64,000 bases of DNA. It comes from an uncultured Clostridia bacterium (lineage in GTDB: Bacteria; Bacillota; Clostridia; UBA1381). Shown here piece after piece: positions 15,001 through 30,000 of the stretch (position 1 is its first letter; each line of letters begins with the position of its first letter). The stretch is from NCBI GenBank assembly GCA_910585485.1, contig CAJUEZ010000001.1, forward strand, positions 1 to 64,000, in the 5' to 3' direction. The notes below the pieces were generated by a model. The model ran no database searches. It worked only from the letters and a program-made list of their open reading frames with translations, and was not told where the DNA came from. The position numbers were made by a program, and so were the translations under genes.

Positions 15001-18000
15001 CATATCCACTATTGCCAAACGGCCAGCCAAGTGACAACCCATCAGACGCTAATTCAAATGTTCCTGTTCTTGTAACAGGTAAAACATTGAAGCTTAACCC
15101 TGAAAGCATTAAGATGTATTTGGGTGATAAGCCTGTAGCGGTTAAGGCATCAATAAATAGATTCAATGTTCTTTATGATGATGACACCGTTGCAAATATG
15201 GGCGGTTATGAGTGGTCAATAGAAAATGAAATTGACAAGAATAACGTTTCACCAATCATAAAAGAAACTATAGTAACAGTTGATAACTTAGGTAATGTAA
15301 GCGGTCTTGACATCGGTAAAGCTACATTGGTTGTAAAGGATAAGAAGTCCGGTGTAACAGCCAAGGCAGACGTTGAAGTTGTTGATCCGGGAAGCAGACG
15401 TATTCAGGATATATATGTTGACTTCTCACAACTTACAGATATGACAACAAAAGACGCTGTTAATAAGCAGTATTTAGATTCTGATGAATATACTGTAACA
15501 CAGGATGATTCTTATAACGATGTATATTCATTAAATGACCCGCTTAAGGGAATCTATGCAGGTTCTGTAAAGGTTCTTAACGAGGCTCAGGGTACAGTTA
15601 CTATAAGAGTAAAGAGCATAATAGACGGCGACAAGATTTACTTGGTAGATAAGGGCGGCAATAACCCTGTATTGGGAACTCTTCTTGACGGAAAAGATCT
15701 TGATGATAATCTTAAGATATTTGACGGATTCTATGAATTCAAGAATGTTCCAATCAGCGCATTGTCAGATAATTACTACTTCAGAATTCTTAATAATGAA
15801 TCTGCGGCATCTACTTATGACGGCACATTTAAGGCGCATACAATAACATTCTCAACTAATACAGATGTGAGAAAGATTGTTGTTGGCGAGTATGATCCGG
15901 CAATCGCGGCAGAGGATAGAATAGATTATCTTGCTCCGCAGAATCATACACAGCTTGGTAATGCGGCAGAAACAGATTATATAAGCAAAGCTGTTCAGAT
16001 CGGAACTTCAAATAGTTACTATGTAATTATTATGGAGGATGAGGGAGAGCAGAAAGACAGAGACTTGTACATTTATGGTGAGGCATGGGCTCCGTCGTCA
16101 ACAATTAAAGTTGCAGGAGCGCTCGTAAATGACGACCATGACGATAATAAGCACAGCGAATACTATGATGTACAGAAAATAACTCTTGGAGCAAATGAAA
16201 ACATTAAGACTGTATCTGTTTTGGTTAAGGCACAGAACGGTAATAACGCAACAGACCATGTTCTGACAATTTACAGACAGGCAGCAGCGACAAAGATTCA
16301 GAAGATAGAAGTAAAGGTTAAGGATGAGGCGGGCAATGTTATAAGAACATATGACGCGTATGTTAAGAATCCTAACGATCCTCAGAACTATGAAGTTGTA
16401 ATACCGGCAGGCGATTTTGATAAGGTTGATATTACAACAACTCCTGCTGAGGCGGATATTGCTAAGGTAACATATAATCCGTATAACCAGACGCTTAATG
16501 AAGACAGAACAGCGGAAGAAGTTGGAGTTTATACATACGAAGACTTCAAGCTCGACAATACTTCATCATCTGATCAGGTAAATATTCAGCTCTCAGCTAA
16601 CGCGTTTACGGGCGCGCCGTATACATTAACAATCTACAAGCTGAATGAAGAAACAGACCCGTTTGTATCAGTAGATAACAGTCCGGCAATTACTCCGATT
16701 GTTGTTAATGAGGATGATACAGAGAAGATTCTTTACATCTGGTCTATTCAGGAAGGTCAGGAAACTGCTGATGTTACTGTAACAACAGCAATTAACAATG
16801 GTCAGGTTAAGATAGGCAGCGGAAACGCTTATCCGTATACTCATACAGAGCCTGTTGCAATTACGGTGAATGAAAAGGGATACATGGATGTTCCGTTCAA
16901 TGTAATCGCAAACGGCGAAACAAAGGATTATACGCTACGCTTGTATTTGGCAGAGGCAGACTCAACACTTAAGTCGCTTACTGTTCACAATATAGAAAAC
17001 ACAGGCACAACCATCAATGAATTAGAGGAGTATATTCCTGTATATGATGTAAAGACAGGTAAGTATGTTGTAAAGGTTAAGAGCAATGTTGACGATGTAA
17101 GAATAAAGGCAACAGCATCTCAGGCAAATGCGCGTGTAGGAATTTCAACAAATGTTGATACAGCTAAGCTGTTATCCGCAATTAATACATCATCATTCCC
17201 GAATATTGCAACAAGTGAAATATCCTTGACAGGCGATACAACAACAGCTTACATAGTTGTAACACCATCAGCTACTCCGGTAGGAATACCAACAGGTACA
17301 GAAAAGTATCCGCAGGGTGTATATCAGCTTGATATAATAAGAATGTCAGCAAACACTTCAATTAAACTGACATTCGGTGATGATGAAATAACTGAACGTG
17401 AAGGAAATACATATAAGTATACTCTTCCGGCATCAACAGACGGAACAAGCAATATAACTCAGATGCTTAAGGCTGAAGGCGTTATTATAAACGGCGAAAC
17501 TATGACATCTGATCCGTCAATGAAGATTACAATATCGGATAATAATGCGTTTGAGATGAAGGAAGGCGCTACAAATACTGATGAAAAGCAGTATTCAGCA
17601 GCGCAGCCTCAGCCAACAAAAGTATACATCCATGTTGAATCAGAAGACGGCTCACCAATGACATATATAGTTGAACTTTGGAAACTTCCGACAACATCGG
17701 GTGTTACAGAAGTTAAACTTACAGACGCAAAACTTGATACAACTTATGAAACTACAATTAACACATTCAGCGGTCAGGCACCGTATTCAAGCGATGGCAT
17801 GAATGTATATGTTCATGTTAATGACGCTCGTTCACAGGTTGCCGTAGGCATAAGCGCACCCGGTGACTACGTAACACCGGTAGCGGATGATGCTGAGCAT
17901 CCTGAACTTGGCGGATGGGCAGTTGTTAAGCTTGAAGAATTAAGACCTGAGAGCGAAGGCAAGACAATGGCGAAGCTTTATATTAAGAGAGCAGACGGAA

Positions 18001-21000
18001 TTGTTGGCGAAATCAATACTCCGGCTCTTGAAATAACATATGCTTCTAAGGACGTTGATTTGTTAGGTGTAGACGCGGTTCCTGTTGAGGGAGACGCGAC
18101 AAGTCCTGATTACTCAGGTCAGGTTAAGGAAATGACCGACGATGAGGGCAAGACATACTATTACCTTGGTATTAATGTAAGTGATTTACCGGAAACAGAG
18201 ACAGACTTTGCTAAGCTGATTAACATAACAGCTGAAGCAAGAAATCCGCAGGCGAAAGTTATAATTCTTACTCCGGGAGAAGAGCCTGCAAATACAGATA
18301 AGGCAACTAAGAAGGCTGAAAGAAAGACTGAGCTTCCATATTCACTTCACAGCGAGCAGACAGAATTAATTATCCGCGTTATCGCTGAGGACGGAAGCAC
18401 AGCTGAAGACTATAAGCTTATCATCCGTGCAAAGGCAACCAATACAGAGCTTGAGTATGTTAAGGCTGTAAAGGTTGAGGACGATGATCCGGCATTGGTT
18501 AAGGATGAAAACGATCAGTATACCACTTATGTGGAGAATGAGCGAACAGTTCTTCCGATACGCGTAAAAGCTAAGGATTCACAGGCAAAAGTTGTTATAT
18601 CTGATACATATTATACAGCATATGATGTGGAAGATCCGGCAAATAAGGCAATCATAGACGGTCTTACATTTAACGGCAGCAGCGAGGCAAGAAAAGAAGT
18701 CGGCATTGCTGGCGCAAATCTTGAGGACGGTATCATCATTCCTGTATATGTTCAGTCAGAGAACGGCGAAGAAGTAACAACATATCTAATTAATGTTTAC
18801 TCAGTTGCAAACAACACAGAACTTGACTTTGTTAAGATTGCTGTTAACGGCAGTGAGGAAAGACCTGCAGAGAGAGGCATTATAGATACTTCTACGTTCA
18901 CAGTTAAGATACCTGACACTGTAACGGAAGTTGATGTATTGGCTAAGCCAAGCACACCAATGGTTCAGTATGTTCATGTAAACGGCTCGTATGACCTTAA
19001 GGCTGAGGACGGTACTGTAACTCGTCAGAGAGTTCAGACTCCGACAGAAACAACTGTTGTTAACATTGAGGTTAAGGCTAAGGATGGAACAACAAAGTCA
19101 TACACGCTTGAAATAGAAAAGGTAAAGATTAACACAAATCTTACTATTGAAGTCAATGCTGAAAATGTAGAAAACAAGAAGGATACATTCACATACAAAA
19201 AGGCGGGAATCAGAACTGCAGATTCTGCTAATGTATTAATTACAACAGCAGATCCGACAGCTACGGTTACGGTAGACGCGATTAAGAAGGATACTTCTAA
19301 GCTTCCGAATGACCTGAAGCTGACACCGCTGAAAGACAACGATGGTAATGAAGAGGCTGTTAATATCTGGTCTAACTACATGGTTGGATTACATGATCAG
19401 CCGATAAACAGATACCTTGTAACAGTAACTGCTGCGGATAACTTCACAAAGAAGCAGTATACATTGATAATCAGAGATAACGATGTAAAAGATATATCTC
19501 TTGAATATATCAAGGTAGGCTCATATTGGGCAACATTGTCAGAAGACGGTGTTACATGGGTAGCTGAAATTCCTGAAACAACAGACTTTGCAGACTTTGA
19601 GGTTAAGGCAAACGATGAAGAAGCGAAGCTTACTGATATCGTAATCAGCAACGCGGCGGCAGATTCTGCGGCGGCAGAGCATGAAGGTATTGTTAAGCAG
19701 ATAGTTTCAGGCATAGATGTTGACGCGAATGAAGATTACAGATATGTAAGAATCGTATCGCAGGATTCAACAACAGATAAAGTTTATATAATTAAGCTTG
19801 TAGGAACAGATTCCGCTCCTGATGTTAAGGAAGTTACAGTAAACGGTCTTGCGGCTAATAAGCCGACAGAAGAACTGGATATGTACACATTCCTGAACGT
19901 TCTTCCGAATGCGAGCGAAGTGCTTGTAGGCGTAAGAGCTCAGAGTACAAATCATTATGTAAAGATTGACACAGGAGATATAACGGCGGGCGGATATGCG
20001 GAACTTAAAGTTTCAATGCCGCTTGACCAGACATCGCTTGATATTCCGTTCAGCTTGTATCAGACAGCAGACGGCGAGTCTGTATATAATAAGATACTAC
20101 ATCTTGAGCGTTTGAGCGATGACTATAAGTTAGATGTTAAGGTAGAGAATAACGAAGCTAAACAGCAGCGTGACGGTTCATATATCTATTATATAGACGG
20201 CGAAGCTGTAGACGCTGACGTATGGGCTCTTGCTAATAACACTAACTTCATAGTAGATATTATGGGTCTTGAAGGAGTATCAGGAAATAACGCTTCTGAT
20301 ACAACACAGGGCGCTACAATAACTACTAAGCTTGAAGATAGTATAAACGGTAATACAACAACAGTAACAATAGAAGTAAAATCAAATGACGCTTCTGATA
20401 AGCGCGTTGCTACATATAAGCTGTATATCCAGAAGAAGAGCAACAATGCAAACATCGCATATGTAACAGCTAATCCGTCAAGTGTTGATTATAAGAACAC
20501 AGACAAGACAGCTGATGATCAGGTTACAAGAACAGTAGAAGGCGAAACAAAGACATATGACGCATATCATGTATATGTTCCGGAAACAGACGCAGGATTA
20601 TTTACTGTATTTGAACTTGAGATTATGCCAGATGATCCGGAAGCGCGCATAATAAGCATTGACGGAGACGCTATTGAAAATCCGTCAAGCGGAAGCATCA
20701 AGAAGTCTATCACAAGATTGACTCCGGATTATGACTATGATAAGGACGTAAATGAAGAATTGGATTCATTCTTAGTTCCTGTCACAGTTGAATCTCAGAG
20801 CGGTTCAACTAAGGATTACTACATAATAGTAACTCCGACAGATATGGATCTGTCACTTAAGGTACTTTATCATACTGAAACGATTGAGAAGCAGAAGGAA
20901 AGTAATGAATATATTATCTACATGCCAAATACTTCACAATCTGACAGTGTATTCCTTGAGTCATTAAACAGCCATATATCTGAGATAAGACACGTACAGA

Positions 21001-24000
21001 ATGAATTGAATTCAGAAACTGTAAGAGGTCTTAAACTTCCGGCAGAAAGAATTACTTTACCGATAAACGGCTTAACAGCGCTTTCAGAAAGCAATCCGTT
21101 TATATATGAAGTAGATCTTACAAAGGAAGGCTCAGCATTTACAAAGACTTACAGACTAATCATTATGCCTCAGAGCACAAGCACAAAAGTTACTGTAACT
21201 GTAAATGGCGAAGAGGCTGATTATAAGACAACAGGTGAAGGCTTCTATGACGCAAGTATCGAAGTTGATGAAGAATATGCAAATATTATTGTAACTGCTG
21301 ATAACAGCAATACAAGACTTGCTATTACAGAGTATAAGGGCGATAACGCTGAACCTCCTGTAATTATAGACAAGGGTATAACATCAGCAACATATAAGAT
21401 ACCTTTGAATAAGGCTATAGATGAAGAGCACGCGGAAGAATTTATGATTTATATTCAGCCGCAGAATGCTTCACTTGGCATTATCAAGAAGAAGCTTCGT
21501 ATTGTAAGACGCAGCGCTGATAATGATGTAATAAGCGTAAAACGCGGAACAACAGAAGCAACCAGAGAAGTTGATGAAGCAAGCAAGGAAACAAAGTTTG
21601 TATTCTTTATCGATAACTGGGATGAAGTTCCTTATATCAAGGTAGAAACATCTGAGAAATCTACATTGAGAGTAGGTTACTATGATGAAGGCGATAACTG
21701 GCATGACAAGGGTGATGATTCTGTTGCTTCAAATAATGACACAACAGGATGGACGCAGTCTAACAGTTGGGAAAACAATCTCGCAGTTGGTAAGAATTCA
21801 GGTAAATACGTAATCGAAGTAGCCGCTCAGAATGGCATCATCGCTCGTTACGGCCTTGAATTCCGCGAGAAGTCTATTGACACAACGCTTAAGAGCGTAG
21901 TAACAGAAAAGGGTAAGGACGGAGAATATAATGTTCCGATGTCTTTACAGGTAGTTCTTGTTGCAAACGCTCCAAATCATGATACAGATCTTGAAATTAT
22001 ACCAAACGATCCGTATGCTAAGATCACTTCAGTACATGAAGTTTCAGAACCTGCGGATAAAGACGCGTTAGGCAACGTTATAGGAATTATTGACCAGGAG
22101 GGAGATATTCTTAATAAGGGCGTAACTGACGGCGCATATAACTTCAAGATTAAGAACGGTGTTGAAATCGGAGCAAAGAGATATTTCCGTATTACTGTTC
22201 AGCCGCAGAACAGTTCTTCAGAATCAAAGAACTATTATCTGCAGCTTCAGGGAGCATCAGATAGCTTAGCTATTGACAATGTTAAGGTTAATGAAACAGT
22301 AAATACAACACCAATCCTAAATGGTACAAAGTACACATTCAATGTACCGACAGACGCTACAAAGGCAGACGTAACAATTACAGCTAATGAATACGGCAAA
22401 CTTGTACAGGTTGGCAGTCAGGTGCTTACAGTTCCATACTCAAATGTATGGGCTGATGATGAATACACATTGTCATCAAGCGAGGCAACAGAAATCACTG
22501 TAGAGCTTCATTCACAGCTTTATGTTGATGATGTGATTACACCTAACGCTAAGAAGACTTATACAGTAAGTATTTATAAGAGCAGTAATAATACGGATGT
22601 GAAGTCTGTAGCAGTTAACGGAAAACCGGCAGTTGTACGTGAGAGCAATCCTACAATTTACGAGGTTACAATTCCGTCAGAATATAATCCTAATGACCCG
22701 ACAAGCGCATGGAATCCGGCTGTAATTAATATTCAGACAACAAGCGGTATTGCAGAAATTGTTATGCCGAACAGCCGCACAGGCAAGGTTGATACAGGTT
22801 ATGGTGAACTTGAAGCTAACAGACAGCTTGACGCTCCATACGTATCATCAGTAAATGAATTTAAGTTTACAGTTACATCATCATCAGGCGCAGTTAAGCA
22901 GAACTATACATTGTATGTATACAGAGAGTATGATAATGTAAATGTTGGTTCAGTACGTTTGAACGGAACAGAACTTATCGCAGGTCAGACAGTTGATGTT
23001 GATACTTCTGTAGTATCACTAAGTTCAGCAGAGGAAGACAGCCCGAGACTGTTCGCTGATGAAGGTACTGGAGAAGGCGGAGAGGAGACTCCGGAATTGC
23101 CGGAGAAACCGATAGAGCCGGAGCCGGAGCCTGAACCCGAACCTGTAAGCAGAGTTTACACAGCAATCGTTCATCACCGTAATCCGGTTGAGCTTTCGAT
23201 TGTTCCTGAAGCTCATATGGCTCAGGTTAAGCTTTACGGCGGCAGCCTGACAAGTCCGTTGTTTGGTGACAGTTCAAAGGGTTATAAGTTCAGCAATCTT
23301 GCATTGAACACGCAGGATGATACGATTTTCAATTTCGTAATCATGAGTGATGATTATGATGAAGAAAAGGGTATCGGATATGTAAGCGAAGAGTATACAG
23401 TTATTGTTAAGTATGATGACGACTCTGATACAGAGCTTAAGTATGTTAAGTTCGATAACGTACCTGCAGAAAAGGTTGACTTTAAGGACAATACATATAT
23501 CGTAAGAACTGATAAATATACAACAAGAGGTATGCTTGATATAGCGGCTTCAAATGAGCAAGCGGTTATAACAAACGATAGATACACATCTGACAAGGGT
23601 GTATTAACAAGAATATATCTTGTAACAAACGATATATCAAAGGTTGACTTTACAGTTACATCTAAGGGCGGAGATAAGCATACAGATTATACTCTTTATA
23701 TCGTAAGAAACAACACCGGCGTTAAGGAAGTTTCTGTAAACAATACAAAACTTACAAAGGTAAATAACGAATATGTTTACGAAGTAAATTATGACGCGCA
23801 GGTAGCGGATGTAAAGGTTGTCGCAGAAAGCGATATTGCAAAAGTACAGATTGGCTCTGATGAAATGAGAGCAGGCTCAGATAAGAAGACTGTAACATTA
23901 ACAGGAGACACAACAATCGTACCTGTAAGAATTTACATCTATCCTTACGGCATGAATGACAAGGGTGAATTTGTAGATACACCTGAAGATTATATAGAAG

Positions 24001-27000
24001 AGACAGTAAGAATTGTTAAGAAGAGCAGAACGCTGACATTGTCAGAGGTTAAAGTTAAGGCTGAATCAGAAGATAACTTTAAGCCTGCAACAAAGGATAC
24101 GTACGGCGACTACAGAGCGGCTATACCTTATCCTGACTCTGAAGCGGATGTTATTATCACTTCATATCTGGAGACATCAAAGATAGGACTTATCAGAATA
24201 AATGATGATGGTACAACAACTGTTCTTAAGGAAGGTAAGGGTCAGATTTCTGTAGAAGGAATAGACAATCTTACAGATCAGAATGACTTCTATATCGCAT
24301 TGAGCGATGGTCAGGCAACAACACAGTATAAGCTAACTATCGTTAAGTACAGCAGTAACACTAAGGTTGCTGTAGTTATAGCGGAAAGAGACACAGATGA
24401 TGAATACGTAGCAGAAGACGCGGCATGCGGCGGCGGAAGCGATGTAACACCGGAAGGACCTAACGGTACAGAAGAATATCCGTTTGAAATCAAGACTCCG
24501 GAAGAGTTGAAGAATTTGGCAATTTATCCGAATGCACACTTCATTCTTAAGAAAGATATTGATTTAACAGGTATTGACTGGACTCCTGTAGGTACTGAAA
24601 GCGAGCCGTTTACAGGTTCGTTAAAGGGTAATGGTAAGACTATATCAAATCTTACAATTAACGCTTATGACAGTAATGGCACATATGGCTTATTCGGTGT
24701 AAATGATGGTTTAGTTGAAAATGTTAAGCTTGAAAAAGTTAATATAACAATTAACACTGACGCCACATACCAGTACATAGGTTCACTTGCCGGTAAGAAT
24801 ACAAGCAACGCTAAGATTAATAAGGTTGCAGTATCTTCAGGTGTTGTAAGCTCAACTTATATGGGCGGCGGTATCGTAGGTGAAAACCGCGGTACAATAA
24901 CCGATTCATATAACAAGGCAAAGATTGCATCTAAAGAATACGCGGCAGGTATCGCGGCTATAAACTATGGCACAATCAAAAATACATATAGTATCGGCGA
25001 ACTTGAAACATCATCAAGCTATGGTGAATCAGAGCGAGTAGCAGGTATTACTGTATTTAATAAATCAAACTCAGTAATTGAGAACTCTTATACAACTTCT
25101 GTAACACAGATTCTTGCAGAATCAGGTAGTAACAGAAATGTATATAACAGTGCTTCAGTCCTGTCATACAAGTTATTCCAGGAAGCAACATTCCATGATT
25201 GGGATTTCGATAATACATGGATTATCTATGCGGGACAGTACCCGACATTGAAGTCACAGTCTGCTGACGAGGATATCTCAGGACTTGATATTCCTGACGG
25301 AAGTGTTGATCGTCCGTTCAGAATTTCATCAGCAGTAGGTTTGAAGAGTATCGGCAACGATGAAGAGAGTCTGTCAAAGAACTATATCCTTACTAATGAT
25401 ATTTCAATGCAGAGCGGTTCAGAAGCTGTTCTGATTGACCCAATCGGCAGCAAGGAGACACCGTTCACAGGTACTCTTGACGGTAACGGATATACAGTAT
25501 CCGGTCTAATCGTAAAATCTGCAAAGACTGTTGACGGAGAAGATTATTCAGCATTGTTTGCAGTAAATGAAGGTACAATAAAGAACCTTGTTGTATCAGC
25601 TGATAAGGTTGGCGGAAACGGCATAGAAAATGCCGCGGTAGTTGTTGGCGTAAACAACGGAACAATCTCTCAGGTTGGCGTAAGCGGCGGCACAATAACC
25701 GCAACAAATACAGCAGGTCTTGCAGTTGTTAATAATTCAACAATAAGCAATTCTTATGTAAGCGGAGTTAACCTGGCAGGTTCAGGCAAGTCAGCAGGTA
25801 TTACTGTTACAAACAATGGCTTAATCAGTAAGGTATACAGTAAGCAGAACTTCTCTGTAACACCGACATCAAAGGCGGCAATTGCTATTGACAACACAGG
25901 AATGGTTGAACATTCACACGCGTTGATTACAGTAACATTTGTTGCAAGTGATAATACGCTTAAGACAAAGAACGGTAACAGTGTTAAGACTGCTTCAGCA
26001 CTAAATAAAAAGGCAACATATACTAACTGGGATTTCGATAACATTTGGTATATTGAAAACAGCACACCGAGATTCCAGATTACAAGAGAACGCGAGGAAG
26101 AGGCTAATGCGGTTTCATTGTTCGCGGCAGAAGAAGACTTACATTGTGAGCATATTGTATACATCAGAGATACAAAGAATTCTGCAAAGATTTATATAAG
26201 AACGCAGAATCCTAACGCTACACTTTCCATCAGAGGCGGCTCATATATAGGCGAATTTGAGGGAGTTATAAACGGACTCATGAATGAAAGAGAAACAATT
26301 CCGTTCACAGTTACAGCAACTAACGGTATTGATTCAGAACTTCATCACCTTGTAATCATTAAAGAGCCTAAGGTTGCGTCACTTGAAAGTGTTGTTGTAG
26401 ACGGTGAAGAAATTTCACGTGTTAACAATACATATATTGCCGATGTAGCCGCAGACGCGGTATCGGCGGACGTTGTTATGACAGCCGTATCCGGTACAAT
26501 CGTTGTAACAGACAGCAAAGGCAATACTGTAACATCTTCAACAGATGGAAAGGTATGGACAAATAATGCTCTTCCTGTTGAAAATGGAAACGCGACAGCA
26601 TATACGGTTACTGTCACAACAGGCAGCAAGCTGTCAACAGTAGAATACACGTTAATCCTTAAGCCGGATCAGAACAAGCTTGGACTTAAGTCAATCCATG
26701 TTGATCCAACTGCTCTTGTAGACGGATTCTTTATAGGAAACGGCTATGAGCAGGTTACGGATGTAAAAGATAATGTTTACACATATATCATAAACAAAGA
26801 GCTTGAATACATAGCAATCAAGGCAGAAGCGGTTAACACAACATCAGTAGTTAATATTGATGGTCAGGAGAACCATTCATACATACATGAATTGAATGTT
26901 TCAAATAACAACATATACGAGCTTAATAAGAGCGTAAAAGACTTCTATATTCCGATAGATATAACATCAGATGAGAAGACAGTTGCTCATTATACGTTAC

Positions 27001-30000
27001 ATCTTACAAGATTGAGCATTGACGATTCAATCAAGGAAGGCGGAGTAATCGTTAAGTACGGAGAGCATACATATACTCCGAGTGCTGAGGAATTAGTCAT
27101 TGACGAAGAAAATGACGTCAAAGTACCTCTGTATGTGGTTAAACTTGATAATCCGAGCGATATGCCGTTCAGCTTTGATACAAGAGTTGATATTTCAATC
27201 GAGGCAAATGATGACTATACGCTTGTAAACGCAGGAAATCCGACAGCTTCAGACCCGAATGAGTCTAACACATATAAGTGGGAAGCTAAGAATGTACTTC
27301 TTGACGGAAAAGAGCTTACAGTATATGAAATCAAGACAAAGGCAGCAGACCTTGACAAGCCATCAACCGCATATCTGTATATTTACAAGCAGAGCAACAG
27401 CACTGAGCTTGAAAGCCTGACAGCGAAGTATGAAGATGACGGTAAGGAAATGAAAGTCTCAATCGAGAAGGATGAGGCTGGCATTTACCAGCTATGGGTT
27501 CCGGTAGGCGTTGACAGTGTTGACTTAGAAGCAGTCACAAAGACATTGCTTGCGGAAGTTAAGGTAGCTGACAATACTAAATTTAAACAGCACATTGACA
27601 ATTATGAAGGCTTTGCAATTACTCCTACAGTTACAGATACAACAGTATCTGTCAAGGCATCAGATCCAAGTGTGAAAGAAAAGAATTACACAATTCATAT
27701 CAACAGACTTGATTTGAGCCTCAAGAGCGTAGAAGTTACACCGTCAGGCAGCGGCGTTTATAGAAACGCTACATTTGATAAAGACCTTAACGCATACGTT
27801 ATCCGTCTTGATCCTCAGCCTGATAAGGGTGACACAGTAAGCGCGATAGCGAGAGCGATTGCAACAGACGAAAATAACTATGTAAGAATAGGTCACCTTA
27901 CAAGACCTGAAAAACGTGTTAAGGGCGATACAGAATCAGAGGCTGATTACGCTGCTTATCTTGCGCAATACGCAAAAGAAATTGCCGCATTCAACAGCGC
28001 GGCTCAGAACTACAACATGAATAACAGCGGCATTGTTTGGGACGGCGACGGATGGCATAAGGCAGATAACCAGTCACTTGACTTACCTCTTGTAAGTATA
28101 GACGGTGCGTTCACAATGGTTAAGATTCAGGTAGGAGCGGCTAAGAACTACAATGTAGGCGCAGACGCTACTATCGCCGACAGAATAGGCGATTCTTATG
28201 TAACATATAATCTGTTAATTGGTCAGAAATATATGAATACAGATGAGGATATTGATATTTATGTCGGCACGAGCGCAGGTAATCTTACAAAGCTTACTGA
28301 CTATACGGTTGAAAGCGACGGTACAATTGTTTACAGATATGGTGTAATTAACGATAATACATCAAATGTAGCAATGTGGATTGATAAGAAGGTTCCTGCT
28401 CCGTATGATCCGAGAGTTGAGATTAACTCAAGGGCTGACAATGGAGGAGCTATCAGAGAAGATGATTACATTTCTATGATTGATAACAACAGAAATGTAT
28501 TAACTGTTCCTATCAATAAGTCTAAGCCTATAGCTGAAGATGTAACTGACACTAAGGTTTCAATAACATCTTATCCTGAGGCTGACCGTGAGAAGACAAT
28601 TCCGCCGTATAAATATGCTCATAAGTACAGAGTTGATATTTACAGATTATCGGATGATACATCAGTTGCTCATGATCACGATCTGAAGACCGTTGTCAAT
28701 GAAAAGGGTAAGACAAGAAGTGTTGAAAATCCAACAATTGTAGACTTCTTTGAAGTTAATGAAGCAACATTGACGGTAGACAAGTCAGGCAATAAGTACC
28801 TGAGAGTATACATAGAAACTACTTCACCGAAGGCAATTATCGGCTTAAACGGCAAAACATACGTAGGCGCAACAGATGATGACACAGTAATAGACGGAGA
28901 AGAAATTCACGGCGTACTGATACCTGTAACAGCTAAGGATGGCAATACAAAGATTATACGCTACAGCGTAACATCTGAAAGCAAGCAGGAGAGAGTTGAC
29001 AATGAATTGAATGTTACAATTCAGTCAGCAAATTCAAATGTTGATTATGTACGTGTAAATGGTATTAACGCATACGGACCGTTTGAAGATGAAACAACGG
29101 GCATACCGTTCTTCAAGAGTTATGTTCCTATGAGCGTTAAGGAAGCCGCTGAAAGCGGTAAGAGAACCGATGTGGTTGTTAAGGCGGAAATCGCAAGTTC
29201 GGGAACAGTAGTAACGCTTATAGACGATGACGGTAACGATTTGAGAAATGCAAATACACCATATCGTGTATCCGGCAAGTATATGCTTAAGGATGTAATG
29301 CCTGAAGAAGACGAAGAGCCGGTTAAGATTGACTTTAACATTAAGTCAGAAGCGGGAACAATACAGAATTATGAACTTCATGTATATCTTGCTGATGATG
29401 ATAATAACAGAGTTGAGGTTATAACCGAAACAGATGAAACAACAGGTGAAACAACAGATAAGCATAGTGTATGGGTAAGCGAAGTTGGTAAACTTAATGT
29501 AACTGAAAACGCTAAATATCCGGGTGAGGAAACTGACTATGAAGTTGAAATGGATACAGGTATTACAACCGTTGAAATGAAAGTTATAGCAGAATCTGAA
29601 TTCGCGGGCGTCGACATTTGGGATCCGTATACAAATAAGTATACAAACAACTTCGAGATGCACGAAAAGACATTGCGTCTTGCTAACTTGAATCCTGATC
29701 AGGGCTATACATTGAGATTCAGAATAAGAACTCAGAATGAGATGCTTTCAGGTTCAGGAGAAGGTAAGCAGTACACAGTTAAGCTTATCAGAAGAAGCAC
29801 AAACAGATACCTTGATCATATCATCGCATATCCTGCTGAAGATCCTGATCCGTCAATACCGGGAGATACAGGTAAGCCGGAAACAGACAAGACTCAGAAG
29901 TTCTTCAACAATGAGATAACAACAACTGAGCCTGTTGTGATAACAACAAGCAAGAGCGATATATTCGTTCCTGTAGAGATTGGCGCGGAATTCCTGACAG

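Noticed and set aside
561..15390. Eukaryotic origin of the RCC1 repeats (contamination or recent transfer)
   Set aside because: RCC1 repeats are common in bacterial surface proteins; here they share codon style with the adjoining cadherin-like array and are linked by bacterial Big_2-like domains in one frame.
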